Positions 20,668 through 31,234 of a DNA stretch of 64,000 bases are shown piece after piece. Below the pieces are notes generated by a model that made no database searches, was not told the origin of the DNA, and saw nothing but the letters and a program-made list of their open reading frames with translations. Every line of letters starts with the position of its first letter. Position 1 is the first letter of the stretch. The stretch is from Plenodomus lindquistii (lineage: Eukaryota > Ascomycota > Dothideomycetes > Pleosporales > Leptosphaeriaceae): assembly GCA_025504975.1 (NCBI GenBank), contig JANUWI010000017.1:372001-436000 (forward strand), in the 5' to 3' direction. The position numbers were made by a program, and so were the translations under genes.

Positions 20668-20695
20668 CATATCTGTCAGCAAGGACAGTCACACA
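19762..20695. other. Intergenic, divergent promoters
   Basis: Between TIM17 (minus) and the dynamin-like gene (plus). Contains a GAT trinucleotide run near 19822, a short CACCTT repeat near 20515 and the CT tract listed separately. No gene recognised. Confidence 0.6.
20637..20665. repeat. (CT)n tract in the dynamin-like gene leader
   Basis: Fourteen and a half perfect CT units ending 31 nt before the ATG at 20696. CT-rich tracts near transcription starts are common in filamentous-fungal promoters. Confidence 0.85.
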
Positions 20696-23671
20696 ATGAC
20701 GGGTATTCCCACGAGAAGCAGCGCGCGGCATGCAGCCATCAAAACCGATACTGCATCCACCAGAAGTGACGATGGCACCATCTCCGATGCGACCGCGGAT
20801 GGGACACCACTCACCACGACGCAGGATAGCTCTACGTCCTCTCAGGCGCATAGTATGTCGGCGCGCGATCACGCTGCTAGTTTGAGCGAGGATCTCGAGC
20901 CCATGAGTCTTGATGACGATCAGCGTAATTTCATCTTTCTCTTCCCAACCAATGCAGACACTCGGCATATTAACGTATCGTGCAGATAAGTCTGCGGATG
21001 ATGCTACTGCTTGTATTGTTACCGCGCACGATGAGATCGATCCGCTTGGGCAGCATGTCAAAGAGGCTGCAGCGGCACTTAGCAAGTTGGAAGGCTTAGG
21101 ACTGCAGAAATTCGACATCTCCTTGCCGCGATGCATCGTACTAGGTATGTCCGCTTCCATAAACAACGGGGACCTGTCCGCCTGACAAAAATCCCGTTAC
21201 AGGACAGCAGTCTACTGGCAAGTCTTCTGTGATTGAGGCGATCTCCGGCATAAAGACGCCCCGTGACACAGACACTTGCACGTGTTGCCCCCTTTACATC
21301 AACATGAAGCCGTCAGACAATCCTGGCGACAAGTGGACAGCGCGCGTATCGCTTCAACGAGACTTTGCCCCCGACCTGCGACCAAAGACAATGAAGGGGG
21401 CCCGAGAAGAATTCCCTGGATGGACCCCTACGACCTCGAGCCAGGTATTCTTTGCAGAAACTCAGTCTCGCAACGACCTTGAATACATCATCCGCTCTGC
21501 ACAGTCAGCCAACTTGAACCCACACAAAGACCCACAAACCTTCCTGACGGCCTTGGGCACAGGCAATCATCAGCACAAGTTCAGCCCAAACATCGTATGT
21601 ATCGAAATAGTGGAGCCCGGATTGCCGTCCTTGAGCTTTTTTGATCTGCCCGGAATCATTGCCCAAGCTGAGACGGAGGCGGAAGAATATACTGTCGCTT
21701 TAGTCAGGAACTTGGTGGGACAATATGTCCGAGAAGAAGGCTCACTGATACTTGTCACCTGTGACTTGGGAACAGACATCGCCAACTCAACTGCAGCGGG
21801 CTTGGCTCGTAAATATAGAGCTACGGATCGGTGTATCGGTAAGTATGTCTATGTGCTTACTCCGCGTTACTAATCAGGCGCAGGCGTATTGACAAAGCCT
21901 GACCTCATCGCCCCTGGCACCACTGACCAGTCCTTGTACAACGTCTTACAAGGAAACCGATTCCCGCTTGGTCATGGTTACTTTGTTGTCAAGAACCTGA
22001 ACAAGGAGCAAATCGCCAGCGGTCTAGGCCATCGCGAGGCTCGCATCAATGAGGCCGAGTTTTTCAGCAACGGACGTTGGGCGAACAATCTCTATGGCTT
22101 CAAGGATCGGTTCGGTACCAGGAACTTGCAGCTCTACCTCTCAAGGGAACTCGCCAAGCGAACTTTTACAAGACTGCCAGAAATATACGAGCAGATCACG
22201 GCCCAGCTTGAACAGGTCGAGGCGGAGCTAAAGGAAATTCCAGTTACTCCCGGTCACAGTGCAGTAAGGGCTATCACTGATCATATCCTGGAATTCACCC
22301 AAGAAGTTCGTCATGAAATGGAAGGCGCACATGGCCACACGGACTGGTGGAACTCTTGGGAGATTCTCCAGAGGGGCTTCAAAGACGCGATCATGGCCAT
22401 GAAGCCTACCATGGGGATTAAAGGCAAGCTTGATGAAGGTATTCACGCGGCTACCTTATCTGGCACCTCGAAGGATGATGCGTTCATTATTCACTCTGAC
22501 GACGACGACTATGACACTGATGTTCCCATGAGTAACACGGAAGCGACTCCGACTAAAAAGCGCAAAGTGGAGGAAGCATCTCCGGCCCCAACGTTAGTCA
22601 AGACACCACTCAGGGCCACAAAGAGACAGCCCGCAGCTACTCCGTCTCGGCCCGGACAGAAGAAGAAGTCAGAAGAAGGACCGAAGCCAGAAGATTTCGC
22701 GCGATTCCGGAAGAGGTTTGTGCTCGACGATGTCGTCCGTGAGATACATCAAACTTCGAAGAGCAAAATTCCTGACCAGATTCACCCAAATGTGAGGGAT
22801 GCGATGATCATCCAACCTTTGAAGGAGTGGCATCGCCCCGTGGAGATATTCTTTTCGACACTCGAGTCCGAGCTGTCATCACGTATGCAGTGCCTCTTCA
22901 CGAAACACTTTGCAACACGTCAAGGTACTGAGCTGTTTCGCAATGCATGGAAGATAGTGCACGAGATTCTTCGTAACAACATCAACGAACAGCAGAACAC
23001 GATGGCTCTTGAGGCCCTGACGGATGAGCTTGAGGGACCATACATATTCCACGGTGAAGTATTCGCCCAGGAAAAGGACGCCGTCCGCGAGATCTATCGT
23101 CAGCACCGATCACGAATGCGATTCAAGGTCTTCATTCATGAGGCCCAACATCATCGACAGCAAGACATAACGCAGACTGAACAGGACAAAGTTCGCAAGG
23201 ATGGCGCGAAGATGGCTATCATCGAACGGGAACCGTACGACACTGTCATCAATCTCATTGCTGAGGTCACTGGATATTACAACCTTGCCGCTCGGCGCTT
23301 CCACGATTCTATCTGCATGCGCATTCAGTCCAAGTTCTTCAAACAACTACGCGAACAGTTGCGCGACGAGCTTGAGACAGGCTTGGGTCTCCACGGGGAT
23401 AGCGGTAAGCACTGACAGAATTATACGCATAGAAATAAGACTAATAGTCCCAGCTCTGACCACTGCTCAACGTCTGCTTGTTGAGTCCCCAGAGCACGAA
23501 GTTCGTCGACAACAACTTCTTAGCCATAAGAAGGCTTTGACCATGGGCCTTGAGTGTCTCCAGGAGTTGCGCGACAAATACTCAAGTGTTCCATCAGGTG
23601 GTGCGCATGGGGACGGCCGTGGAGGAGCACCTGGCTCATCCATGGTTACCCCCCCTGCCGAGGAGACTTGA
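20696..23671 (+). CDS. Dynamin superfamily GTPase (Mx-like, fungal type)
   Basis: Five exons, 20696-20924, 20986-21144, 21203-21838, 21884-23404 and 23454-23671, give 920 residues. GTPase motifs are complete: G1 GQQSTGKSS (130-138), the G2 Thr in TCTCCPL, G3 DLPG (near residue 277) and G4 LTKPD. A helical stalk follows, and a GTPase-effector-like C-terminal helix ends with LLSHKKALTMGLECLQEL. Within the stalk lies a disordered insert: acidic DSDDDDYDTD, then TPTKKRKVEE, then a Lys/Pro-rich stretch to residue ~600. KKRKV is a classical nuclear-import motif. There is no pleckstrin-homology or transmembrane segment, as in Mx proteins. The acceptor at 20985 was preferred over 20957 on reading phase. 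Membrane remodelling or antiviral-like roles are only family-level suggestions. Confidence 0.9.
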
Positions 23672-25048
23672 TAGGTCCATATGACTGCCTAGTTGGACCT
23701 CGGTTTTTGCACATTCGCTAATGTGGAAAACTTGTTGTGTATCGGAGCGCGGGATGACTTGTCGCTGTATACATTGCTGGTACGCATCACCTTGGAAACG
23801 TCGCAGAATTCTTCCGTTGAAGGACGCATATTGATGTGGTTTACCGATGCTGGAAACTCGTTGTCGTTGTAGCAACGCTTGCGTGCTTTGGTGTACATCG
23901 TAGCATAGCTCACACGGCAGTGCAATGACAAAAGGCTGATTTATGAGATATATTGAAACTTGTGGTGTGTTTTGTCTGAGTGCGATGAGTGGACTCTGAG
24001 TCATCTTTACGTGACTTGGTAGCTTTGGCTGTGCTGTGTGTGTTGTGATGATAATTCTTGAGCCCTGAATATTTATACGAATGAAGTGCTAGAGCACGAG
24101 AGGTTGGGAACGATCCGCAGCCTTTCCGCTGTCCACAGAACTCGCAATGAAGTGCTAATTGCACAATTGGAGCTAATTACGCCTGGCAATAGAAATCAGG
24201 ACATGGAAGCGAGGATGGTGAATAGAAAGAGAAGCTAGCGTGAGAGGTAAGCCTCAACCCATGACCCCAAAGTCAATCTCGAAATGTGATGAATGTGACG
24301 CAGCAAAAAATCGTTCGCAACACAGGAAATGACGAAGAACGCTGCCAGAGAGTATAGCTATGACTATTGCCTTGTTGTTATTGTGTGAGGTAATGCAAGA
24401 GGGAGAGCATACTGCTATCTGGCTACATTCTCGGGCGAAGTGGGCCTTCTTGGTCAGGTGATGGGTTATATCAACTTAGCACGACACCCTCATAGCTTCA
24501 TTCAAAGTCCTCACATGGCGTTTGAATTTCCTACGGGTGCTAGGAGTGGTAAGGCCTTGTTTGCATATAACCTGATGGCCTCCTGCGACGTGGGCCTCCA
24601 AATAAAACAAATATCCTTCGCAACAACAACGCAGCGTCTCGCTCAAACCACCTCCCCGCCATATCTAAGCCCTCAACTTTGCCAATTGAAAGAAAAGGGA
24701 GTCCTTTGTCATGGTAGGCATGCGTCACAAGCAGGTATCCTCCCGGATGCATGCCAATAAAGCGAACAAAGGCATTCGCACAACACGCCGGATCAGGCAA
24801 CTTCCACACTGACCTACGCGCAAATTGCTGAGATACAAAGACACATGCTCTCCTAGCATTTCGCAAATATTCTGCTTCTTTTACTCCATCGCGACAAATT
24901 CCAACTTTTCTATTGCCGCAAAGTGACGCGATATTGCAAGGATCCACTGCTCAACAGCGAAACATAGTCTCAGTGAACGTGCAATCCCTGTTGCCTACCC
25001 GACAACGACAACGATTCAAGAGAGAATCTCCGTACTTGACCAACAGAC
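23672..25048. other. Gene-poor stretch
   Basis: About 1.4 kb. A 135-codon minus-strand frame at 24540-24947 lacks homology or bias. The last few hundred bases are the promoter of the gene at 25049. Nothing else seen. Confidence 0.5.
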
Positions 25049-26134
25049 ATGGACTCCAAGCCCACCCCTCTGATCCGAGCAACAATCAACTATAGCACCG
25101 ATATCAATGGAACCGAGGGCGAGAACCACACGCGAACATTCGAAAGTAGCCCGCAGCACAGTGTCTTATTTATGATGTTCCTAGTTGTGCTTTCCTGGTA
25201 CTGGATGACCAGGGCACTCGCCAACCAAAGGATGTCAGAGGCCAAACACGCACGACAGCAAGCCGTGGCATGGAGAAGAGCCTGGCGCATTCGCTACAGC
25301 GAACCGCATCAAGCGGGTGTGGAAGATACAAAGGAGAAGAGCTTATTCTTCGGCCTTGTCATGCAGACTTTGAAGTCGGCGAACAAAAACCATCCTTTTA
25401 CCCCGGAGTCCTTCCAGACGGTACAGAAGTGCTCGGACGACGAGGCAAGGAGTGCTGCCATATATGGGTTGTTGGAGAGAGGCATCATTCCCCTGGCTAT
25501 TCATGATGGAGGGTTGGAGACGACGCAGATTGGTCCTGCTTCGTGGTCGATCATGTTCCCATTTTACAGGTGGCCACGATTTAGACAAGCCAAGTCCCGC
25601 GCGTACATGGAAATCGCGTTCCCGTGCGATGAAGAGAATGGGAAGAAGTTGATTGCCGCGCTTGTTAACAAACGCGAAGATCTCATGGTCTCCATATCAC
25701 TGAAAGACCAGGGTGCGAGTAAGTCAAGCGAAAAGTACGGAAGAGCGGACAGGAAGTCTTGGTGGCCGAGCCAGAAAGTCTGGCGGCCGTTGATCATGGG
25801 CGCGGAGGGGCCGGTGGAAGCGTTGTTGCCGTTTATGCCGGATAAGCTCATTGAGATGCATCGGCGGATTCAACCTTTGAGAGACTACCTCAATGGCCTA
25901 GAGTGGAAGGCTCCTGGACATGCTGATGCTTTGATGGGCGCAAAGGTTCCATTCTTGTTCAAGCGGCGCGTTCTGTCAGTGCGTCTAGAATCGAAGACTT
26001 GGGGGGGCAATCAGTTGGAACAATTTGTCTATGAATGCGTCGAAGCGGAAAAGAGAATCCTCAAGTGGCGCAAGATTGCTAGGAGCACATGTAAGGCGCT
26101 CGAGGAGTGCGGGGTTGACTTTACGGATTCCTGA
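25049..26134 (+). CDS. Unknown single-pass membrane protein
   Basis: Single-exon, 361 residues. One clear transmembrane segment (about residues 38-56, SVLFMMFLVVLSWYWMTRAL) separates a short Asn/Thr-rich N-terminus with NYS and NHT glycosylation sites from a basic, soluble C-terminal domain. That domain contains EARSAAIYGLLERGIIPLAI, a WSIMFPFYRWPRF motif and a C-terminal amphipathic helix ending in a short acidic tail. I do not recognise the family. Codon use is normal for the region and the frame is uninterrupted, so it is likely to be a real gene. It converges on the hydrolase-like gene 86 nt downstream. Confidence 0.75.
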   Translation: MDSKPTPLIRATINYSTDINGTEGENHTRTFESSPQHSVLFMMFLVVLSWYWMTRALANQRMSEAKHARQQAVAWRRAWRIRYSEPHQAGVEDTKEKSLFFGLVMQTLKSANKNHPFTPESFQTVQKCSDDEARSAAIYGLLERGIIPLAIHDGGLETTQIGPASWSIMFPFYRWPRFRQAKSRAYMEIAFPCDEENGKKLIAALVNKREDLMVSISLKDQGASKSSEKYGRADRKSWWPSQKVWRPLIMGAEGPVEALLPFMPDKLIEMHRRIQPLRDYLNGLEWKAPGHADALMGAKVPFLFKRRVLSVRLESKTWGGNQLEQFVYECVEAEKRILKWRKIARSTCKALEECGVDFTDS

Positions 26135-26220
26135 GGACAAGGTTCTGTGGAGAAGCCATACAACGATAACTAGACCCGCGCGCTGAAGGTGCTCCAGATG
26201 TTTTGGATGGAAGTAGTCGC

Positions 26221-27656
26221 TCATCTAAAGTCTGCATCCAGACATTGTTTCATCCATTTGCCCACTTCTTCTACGGGAATTGTCCAGTTCTTATCATGGT
26301 CATTTGGAGACCATAGACCAATGTTCTGGTGTGTTTGTAAGACAACCTGTTCTTGAGCCCACTGCTCGTAGCTTCTTTTTTCCACAACATCAAGCCAACG
26401 TATGCGTCCCGATTGTGACTTGAGCCTCTGACGTGCAAGACTTCGCTGAACAACTCTGGCCAACTCCCGAGTCTGGTCAGATAGAGGACTTTGCAGACCC
26501 GTAGTCATGTGCCAAACTGGCAAATTCAGGGCGCTGCCGGCTTGGGGGTAATTCCGAGCATAAGCACGACACTTGGTTAGCGTAGCAATGGCAGGCGGGG
26601 GTTTGGCCTTGTCGTTGAAAGAGGCATAGTGGGTTAGGGCAAACTGAGCCTCCATGTCGAGAAGCTCATCGGGCTGCTGGGAGGCTGCGATATCGTCCTG
26701 CTCTGGAAAGACCATTTGCGCGTGCGGAGACCGAAAGAAGTGGATGGGAGACGCAAATCGATCAAAGTAGTCATCAGGCCTGCGAAACAACATGTCGCGC
26801 TCCGCAGACAAGGTCAGTGCGGGAATCAGGGCGTTGTCACCGTAAAGCTGCCAGGCAGTAAGTGGGGGTGTCCTGTTCGTTGCCGTTTGATGCTTGCGGG
26901 TCGGTTTTACCACAGGCTGTGGAGTGGCAGCGTCTTGATCCGCTGGTAGAGCAGTCTCGTCCTCATCCACAAGTTCTGGCATCTCCAAAGGACTGGCAGA
27001 TGGGAGCTCATCTGGAAACACCCAGTCCACAATGGGATTGTTGACAGCAGCGGCGGCGATGCGGGTTTCTCCCTCGCGACACTCAGTCAAGGCCAGCATA
27101 GTGGCGAGGGAGCCCCCAATGAGCTGGCCACATATGCCTAGACGCCCAAGATAGGGACGATTGAAGTCATCACGAAGCACGTTTTCTCGTATCCAGTCGT
27201 AGCCTGTCAAGACGTCGTGGAAGGGCGTGGGATACTGATGCGTGGCTGATGCGCGATAATTGATGCGTGCAACGGTTGCAGCACTCGAAGCTTTCAAGCA
27301 TGAGATGATGTGCTCCTCTTCTTCTTCATGGCCGGGCAGCACCGGGCCTGGTGGCAGATAGAGCAAGACGGGGGATGTTTTGGTGGATGCATGGTAGACA
27401 CTGTGAAGAGCTTAGTCATGGGTGGTGGTGATGGTGGTGTGGAGCAGGGCAGTGCAGCTAGAGGCGGGGTAAGAAGACAAGGCTGAAATACCAAGACTTA
27501 CTCGACGGTGATTGAGCCGTTGGAGCGACATGGGATGCTAACGTGCTCTGTTCTTGGGGGAGCCGTCACAACAGAGTAGGGGCGGCGTGAGCGCAGACCG
27601 AGGGAGAGTGATTGTGGACGGCACGACGCATGTGCGCGCAAGAGGGCTGGGGGCAT
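26221..27656 (-). CDS. Alpha/beta-hydrolase fold protein without the canonical nucleophile serine
   Basis: Exons 27656-27502 and 27400-26221 (intron 101 nt) give 444 residues. The N-terminus is Arg/Ser-rich (RAHASCRPQ through RRPYSVVTAPPR) and could be a mitochondrial presequence. The core has LLYLPPGPVLPG where the oxyanion loop sits, VARINYRASATHQYPTPFHDVLTGYDW as in fold-3 hydrolases, and then GICGQLIGGSLATMLAL where GxSxG is expected. The elbow therefore reads C-G-Q-L-I-G-G and has no serine at the nucleophile position. A long low-complexity insert (residues ~190-240) follows. The protein probably does not act as a standard serine hydrolase; a binding or pseudoenzyme role is inferred. Confidence 0.82.
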
Positions 27657-27800
27657 TGGCCGCGACAAGAGAAGGGTAAGAATGGGAATTATAATTACAG
27701 GGGATGGCTCAGTGCTGCGGTCTGCGCCTTCCGCGCCATGTGTGGGACGACCCCGCCGAGGAAAGCGCGACTGTGGTGGCGTTGTGTACCGCCAAGACAA

Positions 27801-27833
27801 GAGCAGAGCAGAGCAGAGCAGAGCAGAGCAGAG
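27801..27833. repeat. (GAGCA)n microsatellite
   Basis: Six to seven perfect units of the pentamer GAGCA, 145 nt upstream of the minus-strand start at 27656. Confidence 0.9.
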
Positions 27834-27863
27834 AGAACAAAGATCAATGCTCTATTCTTGGTA

Positions 27864-27913
27864 TAGACTAGACTAGACTAGACTAGACTAGACTAGACTA
27901 GACTAGACTAGAC
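27864..27913. repeat. (TAGAC)n microsatellite
   Basis: Ten perfect tandem TAGAC units, then a degenerate unit (CAGAC), 30 bp after the GAGCA array in the same intergenic region. Confidence 0.92.
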
Positions 27914-28446
27914 CAGACTAAACTACTCTTCCTTTTCTCCCAAAGGCAGGCTCATGTAGAGTATGACGGTGTGAGGATGCGCAATGCTGTGGCCAACCGT
28001 ATTCTAGAGTACTGTACTGTAGAATCAGGGGGTGTCGGGGCGGCCCCATACATGGACGGTGTAGTCTTACTCTGGGCTAGCGACGCCTTTAGCACGGCTG
28101 GCCTTGACCTGGACCCGTCCACCTACCACAATAGCGCCCCAGAAGCCCCGTTTCCCGTTTCTCCCTCTACAACCCACAACGCTGCGCCGCTCCTCGTGGT
28201 GCCTTGTCTCGTGTGTCTGTCGTCTGCTCTTTTGCTTCCTGTCTCTCCTTGCCCGTCGCACAACGCGCGTGCGTGCCTCGCCCTACTGCCCTTTGTTTGT
28301 TGCCCCTTCGTCTGCTCATTGTACCACGCCCGCCCGACTGCATGCGCCAGCTTCTTCGTCTCTTCCCGCGACACGCCTCTGCGCCGACCCCCCCACGAGC
28401 ACTGGCATCCATCTACCACACACGTTGACCCATACGCCTCTTCACC

Positions 28447-30474
28447 ATGGCAGAAGGCTCCAAGCTCCGCGCAGCCTTTACGCTCGTCAAGAACCTGGCA
28501 CTGGCCGCACTGCTCTACGCGGCCATCTTTGGCGCCATAAGCCTGGTGAGCGACCCCAGCGGCGCTGCACGCGGCAAGATTGGCATACCTGCTTTCCTCG
28601 ACAAGGCCGGGCCTACGGAGCTGATCGAGTCGACAAAGGCCGGCCAGAGGGTCAAGTTTGCAGGCACCTCCAAGACGGTCAACATCAACCCCCACGCCAA
28701 TGTCTTCAACCGCCCCCCCACTGCCGTCAAAATCAACGACGACTACCTGGGCCCACGGCCCCATGTCGACACCGAAGCCGACTTGAACATGCTCATCCAA
28801 GAGTGCAGAGGCACCTATGCCGGACTGGAGAAGATGCGGAAGCCATTCGACTGCTTGAAATTCTTCGCAGAGGAAGAGGACCGTTACTATCACTTGCCCG
28901 ACGCTGCCAAACGAGCAAGCGCCAAAGACCCTCGCAAAGCCGACTTTATCAACGCAGACGGCCACGGCAAAACAACAAGCAAATACATTGCCGTCCAAGA
29001 CGCTGTTCCTGCCAACCGCTCCAGCATCGGCACCTGCCCGGGCCCCATTATACCCTACCACGTTTATTGGACTGGCCCCGCAACCTGGCGCGTCGAAGTC
29101 TTCATCAAGAGCTATCTGTATACCCAGAATCAAGCCTGTTCTCGACTCTGGCTCTGGCTCGACAGCGACCGCAATCCCAAAGCCGTGTACAACATGCTCA
29201 ACAAGGATGCTCTCTTCGCTCGCTTCCTCCCCCTGGTCGAGCGAGGCGATATCATCGTCAAAGCCTGGAACTTTCCTCATCGAATTCCCTTGGCCACCGA
29301 TCTCAACAACAAGAACGGCTTCAACTACTACAGCAAACCTGGCAGCCCCAATGCCGACGGCGAACGAGCTGTCGCCGAAAACATTGTCGAGGACAAGGAC
29401 GGTCAGCAGTGGCTGGTCTTGACTGCTAAGCAAATGACCTTCCTCCCTGTTGCCGTGTCCGACGCCGTCAGGTTCATTGTCCTGCACATTTACGGCGGTG
29501 CCTACTTCGACATGGATGTGCTCATGCTTAGAGATATGCGTCCCTTGCTGCTGCCTGAAGAGCACGCTTTTGCCGAGCGCTGGGCGGCGCATCCCCACCC
29601 TGGCGATTACAACACTGCCATCATGTCACTCTCCGCAAATTCATCGCTGTCTTCGTATCTACTGTATGGGGGTGTTCGTATGGGCGTCAACTTCCACCCC
29701 CGTGTCCTGGGCCGGATGGCCTGGAAGGACGGTCGCGACCTCGAGTTCAAGATGTTTGAAACTGCGGCATTTGATCCAATCTGGACCGAGTTCAACTGGG
29801 ATCGCGAAGGTCGCTGCACGGTACCCTGCATTCGTGACTACAGCGCTGTATTCAAAGGCAAGGTGGGCGGCATCAAGGATGAATGGGAAAGTTACGATGG
29901 CGCACAACTGGAGACCATCAATCTCGCAGAACACCATAGAGAGCTGAGATCGCTACCTGAAAACGTATACACACACGGCAACGAGACACCCACTTCGAAC
30001 CACGATGACAAGGAGCCACACGCCGATTCCTTCCAGCCGACACTCGACGAAGAGGTTGAGCTCCGCAAGGCTGGTTTTGTTTCGGATTACATTCTCTCTG
30101 AAGACAAGTTCCCTCCAAACAATCGCACATTGGAGAACTTCTTCCGAGGAGCATGGACGTACCATATTCACAACCAGGTAAGTGCCCCTTCCCCATTCCC
30201 CATTCCCCATTCCTCGAACTTCCACTTTCCGCACACAAGACACTCTGCAGCGCTAGTTCAGACCAGTCTCGCAGGCGCGCCGCACCCGATCTGCAGGTAC
30301 ACACACAACTAACATTTTTGCTAGTGGCTCAAGCACCCCGAGCCCTCATCGTGGCTCTCGGTCCTCGAACAAGCACAGGACGGCTTCTTTGAGCGCAAAC
30401 GCACAAACCCGTATGGAGAGAAATGGACGGGCCCAGACCTAATGCCGTATAATTACTGGCCTGAATACGTATGA
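28447..30474 (+). CDS. Type II membrane glycosyltransferase with DXD motif (GT32-like)
   Basis: Exons 28447-30177 and 30325-30474, with a 147-nt intron having the branch site ACTAAC, give 626 residues. A short cytoplasmic tail precedes a signal anchor (residues ~14-36), as in Golgi enzymes. The catalytic region starts at PIIPYHVYWTGP and includes YIYGG-type context HIYGGAYFDMDVLML, whose D355-x-D357 is the metal- and sugar-nucleotide-binding DXD. This matches the Gly_transf_sug family, which includes Och1-like mannosyltransferases. The C-terminus ends in WTGPDLMPYNYWPEYV. Likely to add sugar, perhaps mannose or galactose, to glycoproteins or glycolipids in the Golgi; donor and acceptor are unknown. 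Confidence 0.88.
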
Positions 30475-31234
30475 GCACACACACTTGTGATTGTACAGTC
30501 GGCCACACCACCTCCCTCCTGGTGAGGAAGGTCACCGTGTGGAGCCATTCGTGGTAAAAAAAAAAAGCCACTGAACTCACCATTGGCGTGTAGACGAAAG
30601 CATTGACACGTCAGCCCCATACATTCGTATATACCACGACCTCCATCTGCATCTACCTCCAGATTACTTGAGATTACACTACTACCGCCCCTCGGTATAG
30701 CGGCTAGCGAGCATCCATCATTGGCGTTCTGGGATTCTTTCAATATCCATGTTCCACACATGTTGCGACGGTGTTTTTGGCGCGTATTGGGAGCTGCTCG
30801 GTCTTGCGAGTTGGGCTGTGTTTTGTGTTTTATATCCTTCGTTTATTACCCTCGCCTTTGTAGCTTGAGGATGGCTTTTGGTGTTTGTTGGGCTGTTGCT
30901 TTGTAGGTGAAGAGATGCTTATCAGTTGGTGGGAAACACAACACACTAGGATATGCTAGATTAGAACGGCAATGTGGAAATGGAGACGTGAAATGTTCAA
31001 GGCTGCGCAAAACTGAAGTGAGCTTCGCTCGAAAACGCGGGGCAGTTTTGTGTTTGAACATGCTGAAGACACTGACCACTGAAGCCTCGGGCTACCATAC
31101 ATCATATAGCCTATTTTTGATTCGTTTCATTAGAGCACTTTTAGGACTGGGCAGCAACGACACTAGCCCTCTTAAAAACAATCCTATTTTTCAACTTGGC
31201 CATTCTCTAAAATCCCAATCCTCGTCCAAAAATT
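30475..31234. other. Intergenic between convergent genes
   Basis: Holds the 3' regions of the glycosyltransferase and VPS27. An A12 run lies at ~30557. Nothing else seen. Confidence 0.6.

Larger units (their letters stand above)
27657..28446. other. Bidirectional promoter region with two pentanucleotide repeats
   Basis: Shared upstream region of the divergent hydrolase-fold and glycosyltransferase genes. Holds the (GAGCA)n and (TAGAC)n arrays listed separately, then a pyrimidine-rich leader before 28447. Confidence 0.7.

Noticed and set aside
20925..20957. Shorter 33-nt first intron for the dynamin-like gene
   Set aside because: It breaks the reading frame and is below usual fungal intron length; the 61-nt intron to 20985 keeps the frame and contains a TTAAC branch site.
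28104..29598. Long open frames on both strands (441 codons plus, 491 codons minus) overlapping the glycosyltransferase gene
   Set aside because: They shadow a GC-rich gene whose own frame has a signal anchor, a DXD motif and family blocks; the shadow proteins are low-complexity and lack homology.
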